Shown: piece by piece, positions 1 to 7,801 of the stretch
Numbering within the stretch: the first letter of the stretch is position 1
Layout: each line of letters opens with the position of its first letter
Source of the DNA: Thermoproteota archaeon
Lineage (GTDB): Archaea; Korarchaeota; Korarchaeia; Korarchaeales; Korarchaeaceae
Length of the DNA stretch: 32,735 nt
Direction: 5' to 3'
Assembly: GCA_030130125.1 (NCBI GenBank)
Contig: JARZZM010000003.1
Coordinates: forward strand, 1-32,735
Made by a program: the position numbers and the translations under genes
The notes under the pieces: generated by a model
What the model was told of the DNA's origin: nothing
The model's database searches: none
What the model saw: only the letters and a program-made list of their open reading frames with translations

Positions 1-1293
<1,293 letters not shown>

Positions 1294-1403
1294 TAGCGCC
1301 AGCCGGCGTAATCGCCAACTATGCGGGGCGCGTCAATCCGTAATTACATACCTGTTCCTTCTGTTTACTTTGTCACCGATCTCTAACCTCTATTTATGGC
1401 TCT

Positions 1404-1745
1404 TTGATAGGCGCCCTCTCACCTCAGGAGTCAGCAGTATTCATTTTAGGGCTCGCTCTGTCTGCAGGCTTGATTTCATCTATATGTATACTGTTTTCAC
1501 TATTCATGCCACCTGGGGAGGCGCAATATTGGCTCGAGATGGCTCTCCTCTCAGCACTAGGATGGATATACCATGGTCTGCTAATTAATCCCTCCATAGA
1601 CGATTCTGGTAGGGAGTTTGTCCGTCATTTATTATATGGTTTTATAGATCCGACCGTGCTAGCGAGCGAGGCCTTGGGAATCGTCATGTTGATGACTATA
1701 ATAGCTGAGTTACCTGCGGAACTTACACCCTTACAGGGTGAATAG
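1404..1745 (+). CDS. small hydrophobic membrane protein, unknown
   Basis: This 113-residue frame opens with TTG just downstream of the 23S gene. I do not recognise a family. Two or three hydrophobic stretches are visible: residues ~12-35 (FILGLALSAGLISSICILF), ~43-58 and ~85-103 (EALGIVMLMTIIAEL), with a polar loop between them, so a small multi-pass membrane protein is plausible. The base composition is more AT-rich than in the housekeeping genes of the window. No good Shine-Dalgarno sequence precedes the TTG. It is followed after a few bases by another hydrophobic frame on the same strand. It may be a genuine small protein or a fragment of a decayed one; confidence is low. Confidence 0.35.
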   Translation: MIGALSPQESAVFILGLALSAGLISSICILFSLFMPPGEAQYWLEMALLSALGWIYHGLLINPSIDDSGREFVRHLLYGFIDPTVLASEALGIVMLMTIIAELPAELTPLQGE

Positions 1746-1749
1746 TAGT

Positions 1750-2185
1750 ATGAGGTTAATCAGGTATCTGACTATAGAATCGACTTTGTTGAGGATAGGG
1801 GATCTAAAAATGGTGGTTCATTAGAGCAGTTGTAGGATCGGTGGTTGCCTTCATCTCGGGCATCTCCCTTTTATTTGTAGTTAGAGACTTACTAGTAGCC
1901 TACGTGTCACTACTTGGTATCTGGTATCTCGTCTCAGCTTTGATACTGGACACATTTCTCAAAGCGAAGGAGAATGGGATCATGGAACTGATTTTACAGA
2001 GGTTCGGGGGCGTATATCTCTCGATTAAATATGCTATATGCCTTTTTATCACTATTCTATCATCCGTAATTACCGTGATTTCTACTTTCCTAATTTCTCT
2101 AAGCATTATTGAAGCTAGAACAGAGGCGCTAACTCCTCTGGTAGGTTTTTGCTTCGTTGGCCCGACGTTATTCATCACTGTGTAA
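1750..2185 (+). pseudogene. small multi-pass membrane protein, apparently frameshifted
   Basis: An ATG at 1750 starts a frame (MRLIRYLTIESTLLRIGDLK) that stops at 1824. In the next frame the text continues as WWFIRAVVGS and then runs as a strongly hydrophobic protein to 2185, with hydrophobic segments such as SLLFVVRDLLVAYVSLLG and ICLFITILSSVITVISTFL. Removing one A from the five-A run at 1806-1810 joins the halves into a ~144-residue protein with about four membrane segments. If it is not a frameshift, the downstream part would have to start at GTG 1841. I do not recognise the family. It may be a decayed gene, a sequence error in a homopolymer, or two separate small genes. Confidence 0.35.
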
Positions 2186-2405
2186 CCATGGTATTAATTA
2201 TGGGGTGGGTGGTAGGAGGGTTTTAGACGGCTTTTCTTTTGTAGAGGGAGGATTGTTCCTGATCATGCTGTTTACCCCTCGTCTGTGGGCAGATATATTG
2301 ACCGGATCAGCAGTGTTAGTAGCGATCGGTGGGTCTATCTTCACTGCAATACTCATGAGCTGTTACTTCGAGAAAGCGGACAGATCTAAGCTACTGACTA
2401 GCTGA
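2157..2405 (+). CDS. short hydrophobic ORF, unknown
   Basis: This 82-residue frame overlaps the end of the preceding membrane ORF. Its first ~30 residues do not look convincing (TTG start, no ribosome site). The rest contains a hydrophobic run (GLFLIMLFTPRLWADIL and TGSAVLVAIGGSIFTAILM) followed by a short charged tail ending in KADRSKLLTS, as in a two-pass membrane protein. The true start may lie near 2250. Together with the two frames before it, it makes a ~1 kb AT-rich patch of hydrophobic coding-like sequence after the rRNA gene. It could be a remnant. No function can be assigned. Confidence 0.2.
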   Translation: MARRYSSLCNHGINYGVGGRRVLDGFSFVEGGLFLIMLFTPRLWADILTGSAVLVAIGGSIFTAILMSCYFEKADRSKLLTS

Positions 2406-2523
2406 TGGATTAGTCTTTGTGTCTTCGTACTTGTATTCCTCAGAACAGAGTGTGCTTGCATAAGCCTTACGTCAAGCCCTTCTCGTTAAATATTTCCAAG
2501 AAATTGGAATACGTGGAACCCTC

Positions 2524-2936
2524 ATGAGGGGCGAAGCAAGAGATGGCTCTCCGAGACGAGATGGAACCTAGAGACCGCCAAGATATTGCATGATAGGGGG
2601 AGATACAACGCTGCTTGCTTTTACGCTCATCAGGCCGCGGGGATGGCTGTCAAGGCTCTCCTGATAACTAAGAACGAGTCTCCTTGGGGCCACGGCGTGA
2701 GGGCCCTGCTCGAGAGGTATTCGGAGATCAGTGGTGAGGACGTGTCCCTCTTCTTACCTCACGCTAGGGAGCTGGACAGGCACTACATCCCCTCCAGATA
2801 TCCGAACGCCCATCCATACGGGACACCCCACGAGGCTTACGACAAGCCAACCTCCATAAAGGCCATCAGAAGCGCGGAACTAATATTGGGTTACGTGGAG
2901 GGTAGACTGGATGGATCTCAGGAAGCTGGTGAATAG
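2524..2936 (+). CDS. HEPN domain protein (toxin half of HEPN/MNT pair), 5' frameshift
   Basis: The product is a short all-helical HEPN protein. In the HEPN/MNT family this partner is typically an RNase-type toxin that the nucleotidyltransferase neutralises. The family text is clear: RWLSETRWNLETAKILHDRG, then NAACFYAHQAAGMAVKALL, and near the C-terminus RELDRHYIPSRYPNA, which holds the R-x4-H HEPN motif (RELDRH). The only sensible start, ATG 2524 (MRGEAR), is one base out of frame with the domain; adding one base around 2536-2543 would restore MRGEA-RRWLSE. Without that repair, translation would have to begin at TTG 2586 and lose helix 1. The gene overlaps the next one by 26 nt, as expected of a coupled pair. 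The domain call is firm; whether the gene is intact is doubtful. Confidence 0.75.
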
Positions 2937-3303
2937 GATAAGGGAGAGGTACAGGGTCTACGCGATCATACTCTTCGGCTCACGGGCCAGGGGAGACTGG
3001 CTCCCTCACAGTGATTACGATCTTCTCATCGTGGCCGACTTCCAAGAGCCCTTCCTAGACAGAGTCTACGAGCTATCCGGATTGGCGGAAGGTCCAGTGG
3101 AATCCCATCCCTACACCCTCGATGAGGTGAGGGAATTACTGAGGAGGGGCGTTCCATCGATCGTTGATGCCCTCGAGGAGGGCATCGTCCTCTACGAGGG
3201 GGAGGAGTTCAGGGAGGTGAGGGAGCTTTTCGAGGAGATGAAGAGGAAGGGGCTCAGGAGGAGCGGTGTATCGATCATATTGCCCGGAAGTGATCAGCCG
3301 TAG
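2911..3303 (+). CDS. MNT-type minimal nucleotidyltransferase (antitoxin of HEPN/MNT pair)
   Basis: This is a 130-residue pol-beta-fold nucleotidyltransferase. The signature is GSRARGDWLPHSDYDLLIV at residues ~23-41: a GS motif followed by the D-x-D metal-binding pair (DYD). In the family, MNT proteins transfer AMP from ATP to a tyrosine of the partner HEPN toxin and so silence it. The start ATG 2911 lies inside the HEPN reading frame, a classic toxin-antitoxin arrangement. The last ~55 codons lie opposite the 3' end of a convergent gene on the other strand (from 3136). The tail after residue ~100 (EEMKRKGLRRSG) is basic and may not belong to the fold. Confidence 0.85.
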   Translation: MDLRKLVNRIRERYRVYAIILFGSRARGDWLPHSDYDLLIVADFQEPFLDRVYELSGLAEGPVESHPYTLDEVRELLRRGVPSIVDALEEGIVLYEGEEFREVRELFEEMKRKGLRRSGVSIILPGSDQP

Positions 3304-4275
3304 GTCTCTTCCACGCCTCCACCCAGCTGGGGATCTGGTGTTCCCGAGTTTTATCGACCATTCACCCTTCAATACGCTTCTAACGTCGGATATGAAGATC
3401 TGAGGTGTGTTACAAGATCCCAAGCATCCACAGTAGCTGTAGTAGGGGCATGGATCCCTCTTCGTGTGGGTCATCATGTAGCTGGCGAACATGATGCCCC
3501 TTAGATCCCTCAGCTCCAGCCCGCACGTCCCATTAACCAAAGTGTTAGCAGAGCCGCACGACCCTCCGCAGTTAGCTGCGGGCTCCCTGCCCGGTAGGGT
3601 GATCAGCGCTACGCCCTCGCCCATGCCCAGGAACCTCGCCCTGAAGATCATGTGAACATCGCATGCTCTGTGGGGCGGTTCATGTCTCGTGCACCCGCTT
3701 GCCCTGCCACGCTCATAGTAAAACCACCAGACATCTCCTTCGGGGTACACGAGCCCATGATATATCTCGTTGCACCTCCACATCCCATCTCCGTAACCCT
3801 CTGACGGTCCGGTAATCCTCCTCCACCCCCTCTCCTCCCTAACCCAGAGATCAGCCACACCTCTCAGGGGATCCAAGAGGGTCGACGGTAGGTCGGCGAA
3901 GACTCTGGAAGGCACGCTGCGGGAGGCCAGCTCCGACGCTAGCATCTCGATATAGTGAATGTCGTGACTCCCGTTGAGGGACCATATGATAACGAATGGG
4001 AGGGTCCTGTTGATTCGCTCGGCGTAATCGAGCAGCTTCCTTACCTCTAACCTGTCGAACTCGAGTGGGGGGACGACGAGTATGAGGGAACCTAGCTTCC
4101 TCCCATATCTCTCGAACACCTCCTTCTCCTTAGCGTAGTACTCAACATTAGGGAGGGATTTGAGAAATATCTCCTTCACAGGATTCCCCCTGGGGACCAA
4201 GCTTAAGATCAGTCCACCGATGAGCAGGAGAAGGAACAGAGTATTAAGATCTCTCCTATCGATTGTGGGATCCAT
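3136..4275 (-). CDS. Cys-rich membrane-anchored exported protein, unknown family
   Basis: This is a 379-residue protein of unrecognised family. Residues ~13-30 (LFLLLLIGGLILSLVP) form one N-terminal membrane anchor or uncleaved signal; the rest is predicted extracytoplasmic. The middle is rich in Cys: AANCGGSCGSA, NGTCG and the cluster DPCPYYSYCGCLGSC, plus Cys near RASGC and HRAC. Clustered Cys outside the cell suggests disulfides or metal binding (inference). A TATA-like CTTATAACG lies ~32 nt upstream of ATG 4275, and AGGAAAGG precedes the start. The C-terminal ~55 residues (from about GQYDRYTAPPEP) run antisense to the MNT gene and look like shadow sequence, so the original stop may have been lost when the pair arrived. 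Confidence 0.7.
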   Translation of the reverse strand: MDPTIDRRDLNTLFLLLLIGGLILSLVPRGNPVKEIFLKSLPNVEYYAKEKEVFERYGRKLGSLILVVPPLEFDRLEVRKLLDYAERINRTLPFVIIWSLNGSHDIHYIEMLASELASRSVPSRVFADLPSTLLDPLRGVADLWVREERGWRRITGPSEGYGDGMWRCNEIYHGLVYPEGDVWWFYYERGRASGCTRHEPPHRACDVHMIFRARFLGMGEGVALITLPGREPAANCGGSCGSANTLVNGTCGLELRDLRGIMFASYMMTHTKRDPCPYYSYCGCLGSCNTPQIFISDVRSVLKGEWSIKLGNTRSPAGWRRGRDLRLITSGQYDRYTAPPEPLPLHLLEKLPHLPELLPLVEDDALLEGINDRWNAPPQ

Positions 4276-4305
4276 GCGTCCTTTCCTAGGTCGTATTGGG
4301 TGCGA

Positions 4306-4314
4306 CGTTATAAG
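4306..4314 (-). promoter_or_regulatory. TATA box of the Cys-rich protein gene
   Basis: CTTATAACG on the minus strand lies about 31-39 nt before ATG 4275, which predicts a transcript with a very short leader. Placement is by eye. Confidence 0.4.
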
Positions 4315-4339
4315 ATCTGATGCGCTGCCCTCGAGTCAG

Positions 4340-4349
4340 TTTTTAATTT
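4340..4349 (+). promoter_or_regulatory. TATA box of the RNase P RNA gene
   Basis: TTTTTAATTT is centred about 24 nt upstream of the predicted 5' end of the RNase P RNA (4368), the usual archaeal spacing. Confidence 0.5.
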
Positions 4350-4367
4350 CGGGGGGAGCGATGAATT

Positions 4368-4672
4368 AGGGGGGAGAGGAGGCCGGGGGTTACGGCCGTA
4401 AGGCTGAGGAAGGTCCGCCCACGCCCCCAGCACCGCCTCCCCGCAAGGGGATACCCCGAGAGGGGCAGGAAGGCCCACAGAAACGACACGTCCCTCGGGG
4501 CATGGCGATGATGCCGGCGAGGCAGAGGACCCCGAGGGGACCGGTGAAACGGGGCCCCGGCGGTGTGCAAGCCAGTCCCCGCGATGAGCAGCTGGGGCGA
4601 GCGGGGGGTAGGCGCTCAGCCGAATCCCCCCAGTACAGAAGGCGGACTATGGCCTCCACTCCCCTCCTCTCA
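4368..4672 (+). ncRNA. rnpB: RNase P RNA (archaeal)
   Basis: This is the catalytic RNA that trims 5' leaders from pre-tRNAs. The conserved core is readable: GCTGAGGAAGGTCCGCCC at the 5' side of P4 (CR-I, near 4403-4420) and ACAGAAGGCGGACTATGG at the 3' side (CR-V, near 4635-4652), with ACAGAAACGAC in the middle. P1 closes the molecule: AGGGGGGAGAGGAGGCC at 4368-4384 pairs with GGCCTCCACTCCCCTCCT at 4651-4668. The ~305 nt length suits an archaeal type A RNA. Ends are set from P1 and are good to a few bases. Open frames on either strand here are not genes. Confidence 0.92.
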
Positions 4673-4674
4673 GT

Positions 4675-4950
4675 CCTTCACCCAACGCCGATCCTTCGTA
4701 CCTAGCTCGCGCGCAGCTACGATTTAGCTATTCCTAATTGCCGGATCCGACTCGAGATTCAAGGTACGAAAGTGAGAGGGGGAAGTCCAAAGGACGATTC
4801 ATCACGGCGGAGGTCATGACGTGGTATACAAGCACCTCCGGAGGCCGTCCGCTCCCCATGAGATGGAAGTTCTATAGGGAGTATCAGTGTTTCATGATGG
4901 AGGAGAGGTGCTCTCAAGTGAAAAGGAGGAAGGATAGCCCTCTGCGACTT
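4675..4950 (+). other. stretch without a supportable gene
   Basis: Between RNase P RNA and the initiator tRNA I see no convincing gene. One 83-codon frame (4738-4989, TTG start) has no family resemblance, no ribosome site and runs into the tRNA promoter. A short inverted pair, TTCGTACC near 4695 and GGTACGAA near 4763, is visible but unexplained. Confidence 0.4.
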
Positions 4951-4956
4951 GGGAAA

Positions 4957-4967
4957 TCTTTAAATAT
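4957..4967 (+). promoter_or_regulatory. TATA box of initiator tRNA-Met
   Basis: TCTTTAAATAT lies ~35-45 nt upstream of the tRNA, so the primary transcript probably begins near 4985-4990 and carries a short 5' leader for RNase P. Confidence 0.5.
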
Positions 4968-5000
4968 GGGAAATTCGGGTATAGGATAGCGGGGCAGGGC

Positions 5001-5074
5001 AGCGGGGTGGGGCAGCCTGGTAGCCCGCCGGGCTCATAACCCGGAGGTCGGTGGTTCAAATCCACCCCCCGCTA
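5001..5074 (+). tRNA. initiator tRNA-Met (CAT)
   Basis: A full cloverleaf can be drawn. The acceptor is AGCGGGG/CCCCGCT with the A1-U72 pair and A discriminator typical of archaeal initiators. The D-arm contains GGCAGCCTGGTAGCCC. The anticodon arm CCGGG-CTCATAA-CCCGG has three G-C pairs under the loop, the initiator hallmark, and the T-arm is GTGG-TTCAAAT-CCAC. CCA is not encoded. A 13-nt near copy of the tRNA 5' end lies immediately upstream (4988-5000). Confidence 0.95.
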
Positions 5075-5075
5075 C

Positions 5076-5092
5076 TTAAAAATTTTTAACAT
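5076..5092 (+). terminator. T-rich terminator after initiator tRNA
   Basis: A short A-run then TTTTTAAC follows the tRNA and another T-run lies at ~5101-5105, in keeping with archaeal oligo-T termination. Confidence 0.4.
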
Positions 5093-5330
5093 CACTCACG
5101 TTTTTGATATATATTTCCTATTCATACCGAGATGTCATTAAAATTATTTACAATATCTCCTTCAAAAAACCAGCCCTCTGTCTCACAACTCTCGTTAGCG
5201 TAATTTTGATCTGATTTGGGGCCTTTAGACCAAGATAATTTATATTAAGGGGTTTTAAAGCTGCAACACACCATTGTGATAGTCGCTATAAAGGGTCTCC
5301 CTTCATTTCGGCCGATACAGGATCTCAATA
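5093..5330. other. AT-rich intergenic stretch
   Basis: No gene is supported. On the minus strand, just after the RHH-like gene, the text IEILYRPK can be read before a stop. This resembles the start of a RelE-type toxin but is too short to call. The composition is much more AT-rich than the flanks. Confidence 0.35.
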
Positions 5331-5474
5331 TTATCTCCCCTCTCTCTTGGCTAGCTCTATTAACCTTCTTATTATTTCATCGTAGGTTTCTCCCTTCCTC
5401 CCAAGACTCTTGAGCATCTCCCTGGTCTCTTTTGATATCTGGATGGTTGTTAGATCCCTTCTGGATCTGGGCAT
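5331..5474 (-). CDS. 47-residue RHH/antitoxin-like DNA-binding protein
   Basis: This is a small protein read directly from the minus strand: MPRSRRDLTTIQISKETREM and onwards, ending LIELAKREGR. The pattern is a basic N-terminus, a short beta strand TTIQIS, then KETREMLKSLG and a second helix TYDEIIRRLIEL. It is that of the short antitoxin/CopG-like (ribbon-helix-helix) proteins common in thermophilic archaea. Such proteins usually repress their own promoter and neutralise a toxin. No intact toxin follows. A palindrome lies 38 nt upstream, where the TATA box should be, and is the likely operator. The start ATG 5474 is the only Met before the strand. Confidence 0.65.
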   Translation of the reverse strand: MPRSRRDLTTIQISKETREMLKSLGRKGETYDEIIRRLIELAKREGR

Positions 5475-5511
5475 CGTCGTTACGGATAACCTATACACTA
5501 TTAAACTTAAT

Positions 5512-5536
5512 TATGTGTTATATATAATTACACATA
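5512..5536. promoter_or_regulatory. palindromic operator overlapping an AT-rich promoter
   Basis: The arms TATGTGT (5512-5518) and ACACATA (5530-5536) are exact reverse complements around an 11-nt AT core (TATATAATT) that itself looks like a TATA box. The site lies between the RHH-like gene (-) and the LAGLIDADG gene (+), so a dimeric regulator bound here could control either or both. Confidence 0.5.
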
Positions 5537-5645
5537 GTAGTTATATAATTCTGGAGGCAGAATTATGGATTGCTTATGGTAAGCAGGAAAACAAGGGGGT
5601 CTGAAAGCTACTCCTGGAGGGAGGCGTATCCCTCATGACTTCAGA

Positions 5646-6596
5646 GTGGAGCTCTACTATTTCGTTAGAGAGCTTCGTGATAGAGGGATGAGCTATCGTG
5701 AGATTCAGAGAATTGTGGAGAGGGAGCACGGTATCAAGATAAGCAAGTCCCACATATCCTACTGGATTCGTGGCCTTCATACCCCGTTAAACGAGCCCTA
5801 CAATCATGTCGATACTTCCAAGGAGAGCGAACTGGCGTGGATAGCTGGGATGTTCGTAGGAGACGGTTCCATAAAGATCAACAGGAAGGGCCATTTTCTG
5901 GTGCTGAAGGTCAAGGATAGAGAGCTAGCGGAAGCTGCCGCTAGTAAACTGGCAGTTGTTCTGGAGAGGGAAAAACAGTACGCGGTAAACAGGATGGGGG
6001 ATGGTAGATATTACGTGCAGGTCCAGTCGAGGGAACTAGTCGGTCATCTGGTAAGGTGGGATAACATTCTCTCGCATCTAGAGAGAAGCCCTAAGGAGTT
6101 TATTCAGGCATTCTTCGATTGTGAGGGCGTAGCTGTGGGATATGTTGGTGCATCTGGCAGGTTCTTCGCTGGAATAGACGTAGGTAATACCAACAAAGAG
6201 TTGCTCGAGGCCGTGTCCTCGAAGCTCTCTGACATGGGAATTTCATCAACCGTTTCAATGCATTATCCCCGGGGAAAGGTTTTCGTAACTAGGAAGGGGA
6301 GGTCTGTGGCTAGAAGAGACTGTTACTTCTTGAGGATATACCAGCAGGAGAGCATCATGAAGTACCGGGAGGAAATTGGGTTCGTCACTCCAAGGAAGCA
6401 GGAGAAGCTGGAGGACATAGCTGACATCCTCTCTGAGTTCGGATCTGGACGGGAGGCTGCCGTGGAGTGGATCAGGAGATATGAGTATAGAGAAGGGATG
6501 GGCCGCCAGAGGTGGTTCAGGAGGAAGAGGTTCCTTGGATGGAAAGATGCAGTTAAGGAGTACGAGAAATTCCTGGCTAGGAGATCAGGCGATTAA
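5646..6596 (+). CDS. free-standing LAGLIDADG-type protein with N-terminal HTH
   Basis: This 316-residue protein has a helix-turn-helix at residues ~10-45 (MSYREIQRIVEREHG then SKSHISYWIRG) that probably binds DNA. Two LAGLIDADG-like helices follow: ELAWIAGMFVGDGSI at ~62-76 and FIQAFFDCEGVAV at ~155-167, each ending in the acidic residue used for metal binding (GDG and CEG). This layout is known from archaeal homing endonucleases and from LAGLIDADG proteins that became regulators or RNA maturases. No intron or intein host lies next to it. The start is uncertain: GTG 5646 is ~20 nt after a GGAGGGAGG site, and the frame stays open upstream to 5583 with coding-like text, but without ATG, GTG or TTG. 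The C-terminal ~50 residues are very basic. Confidence 0.75.
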   Translation: MELYYFVRELRDRGMSYREIQRIVEREHGIKISKSHISYWIRGLHTPLNEPYNHVDTSKESELAWIAGMFVGDGSIKINRKGHFLVLKVKDRELAEAAASKLAVVLEREKQYAVNRMGDGRYYVQVQSRELVGHLVRWDNILSHLERSPKEFIQAFFDCEGVAVGYVGASGRFFAGIDVGNTNKELLEAVSSKLSDMGISSTVSMHYPRGKVFVTRKGRSVARRDCYFLRIYQQESIMKYREEIGFVTPRKQEKLEDIADILSEFGSGREAAVEWIRRYEYREGMGRQRWFRRKRFLGWKDAVKEYEKFLARRSGD

Positions 6597-6609
6597 TCGT
6601 TATTACGGG

Positions 6610-7320
6610 TCACAGCATTTTCTTCTTTCTACACGCCTCCAGTGCTCTTTCCCACCTGTCCTTCCTCCCGTAACTCTCGAGTTCTTCGAATACCCTCATT
6701 AGTAGCTCTCCCCTAAGTCCGGAGCTCCTTATCACACCTAAAATCCAGTTTAGGTTCTTCTTACCATCCAAATAGGCGATCATGGACCTCTTAACGTAAT
6801 TTATGGAGGCCTTGGCCAGCTCTCCTGAGTACTCCTTACCCTCCGATCTAGTCGCCTGTGCTTTTACCTTCTTTTCCCTCTCCAGTGGCTTTCCTTCCCC
6901 CATCTCCTTCATCTTCAAGTAGAGGTCCCTGAGGGTCATGGACTCCTCGTACCTCTTGCCCACCTCCTCATTGGGTACCACCACCCACATGTCCTTGAAC
7001 CCCTCTCTCTGTACCGGTTTCCTGCTCTTCTTCCCTGTCTCTACCTCTATCCCTATTCCTTCAATCATCAGATCGACATCTGCCCTTCTCTCCACCCTCA
7101 ATCCAAGCTTCCGGGCTAAGAGGACTATCTCCTCGGTCATCAGCTTGTGAAGGTGATTCTCCGAATCGGAAGGAAGCTCGTAATACACTACTTTCCTCCC
7201 ATGAGCATCAATAAGCTCAGTTTTCACCACCTGACCCCTATTAAGGAGCCTCCTCAGGTATGTAAGAACGGTAAACTTCGTCCTGCTTACGTCGGTCCCA
7301 TACTTTTCAGCGATAGCCAT
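6610..7320 (-). CDS. winged-helix protein with PD-(D/E)XK-like nuclease domain
   Basis: Residues ~1-50 read as the later part of a winged helix (AEKYGTDVSRTKFTVLTYL, LLNRGQVVKTEL, VVYYELP). Residues ~60-115 look like the core of a restriction-endonuclease fold: LARKLGLRVERRADVDLMI, then GIGIEVETGKKSRKP, giving D81/D83 ... E92-x-E94-x2-K97. A linker rich in Lys and Glu follows, then a helical C-terminal part. The start used is ATG 7320, but the wing lacks its first helix. A frame beginning at ATG 7378 (MLRAIPIPLILLLLQLLDSY) supplies a plausible first helix one base out of phase, so the gene may be frameshifted near 7315-7325. It converges on the LAGLIDADG gene with a 13-nt gap. Similar proteins occur on archaeal mobile elements; function unknown. 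Confidence 0.6.
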   Translation of the reverse strand: MAIAEKYGTDVSRTKFTVLTYLRRLLNRGQVVKTELIDAHGRKVVYYELPSDSENHLHKLMTEEIVLLARKLGLRVERRADVDLMIEGIGIEVETGKKSRKPVQREGFKDMWVVVPNEEVGKRYEESMTLRDLYLKMKEMGEGKPLEREKKVKAQATRSEGKEYSGELAKASINYVKRSMIAYLDGKKNLNWILGVIRSSGLRGELLMRVFEELESYGRKDRWERALEACRKKKML

Positions 7321-7564
7321 AGCTATCGAGGAGTTGAAGTAGTAGGAGGATTAGGGGGATGGGTATTGCCCTCAGCATCTTCCCGAGTATCAGGGGGATC
7401 ATAGACTACGGTAAAGATGAGCTTTCGTGATAAAAGGGGGTTATCTAGACATTTCATGAAAACTTTCAGGGGAGGTGCTTCCAGCCCCCCAGATCGCTAG
7501 AGCTCTCGAATGAACGAATCGGCCGCATAGGTGATGCGCGGAGTCTGGGTTTAGTTAAGGATTG

Positions 7565-7801
7565 TTAGCAGTCCCTCTCCAATAGTTCGAAGTACTTTTC
7601 TCTGGTAAGCCCCGCCTCGGCCATTATAACCCTTATAAGTCCGGGCTTAAGCTTCTTTCCAGGGTGTACGGGTACTACTATCCTGACGTGTTGCTCATTC
7701 ACTAGTATCACGTGGGAGCCTCTTTGCCGTATAGGCTTGAATCCAAGCTTACTAAGTATCTTAATGAGCTTATAGGGATCTATGGGTGTTATTTTAGGCA
7801 A
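7565..7801 (-). CDS. hicA: HicA family mRNA interferase toxin
   Basis: This 78-residue protein has the dsRBD-like HicA fold: IDPYKLIKILSKLGFKPIRQ, the active-site block RGSHVILVN with the catalytic His, then VPVHPGKKLKPGLIRVI and AGLTREKYFELL. HicA toxins cut mRNA and are held in check by HicB. The ATG overlaps the end of hicB by 8 nt, so antitoxin is made first and the two are translationally coupled. All family landmarks are present, so the toxin looks intact. Confidence 0.92.
   Translation of the reverse strand: MPKITPIDPYKLIKILSKLGFKPIRQRGSHVILVNEQHVRIVVPVHPGKKLKPGLIRVIMAEAGLTREKYFELLERDC

Noticed and set aside
1294-1400. 5S rRNA after 23S
   Set aside because: No 5S-like sequence is visible; in such archaea 5S is often unlinked.
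4343-4705. Frames of 67-89 codons on both strands
   Set aside because: They lie inside the RNase P RNA, whose conserved core is unmistakable.
4738-4989. 83-codon frame starting TTG
   Set aside because: No family resemblance, no ribosome site, and it covers the tRNA promoter.
5093-5330. Possible RelE-type toxin after the RHH-like gene (text IEILYRPK)
   Set aside because: Stops after a few codons; no further toxin text in any frame.
5410-5604. 64-codon plus-strand frame
   Set aside because: Antisense shadow of the 47-residue RHH-like gene and its operator.
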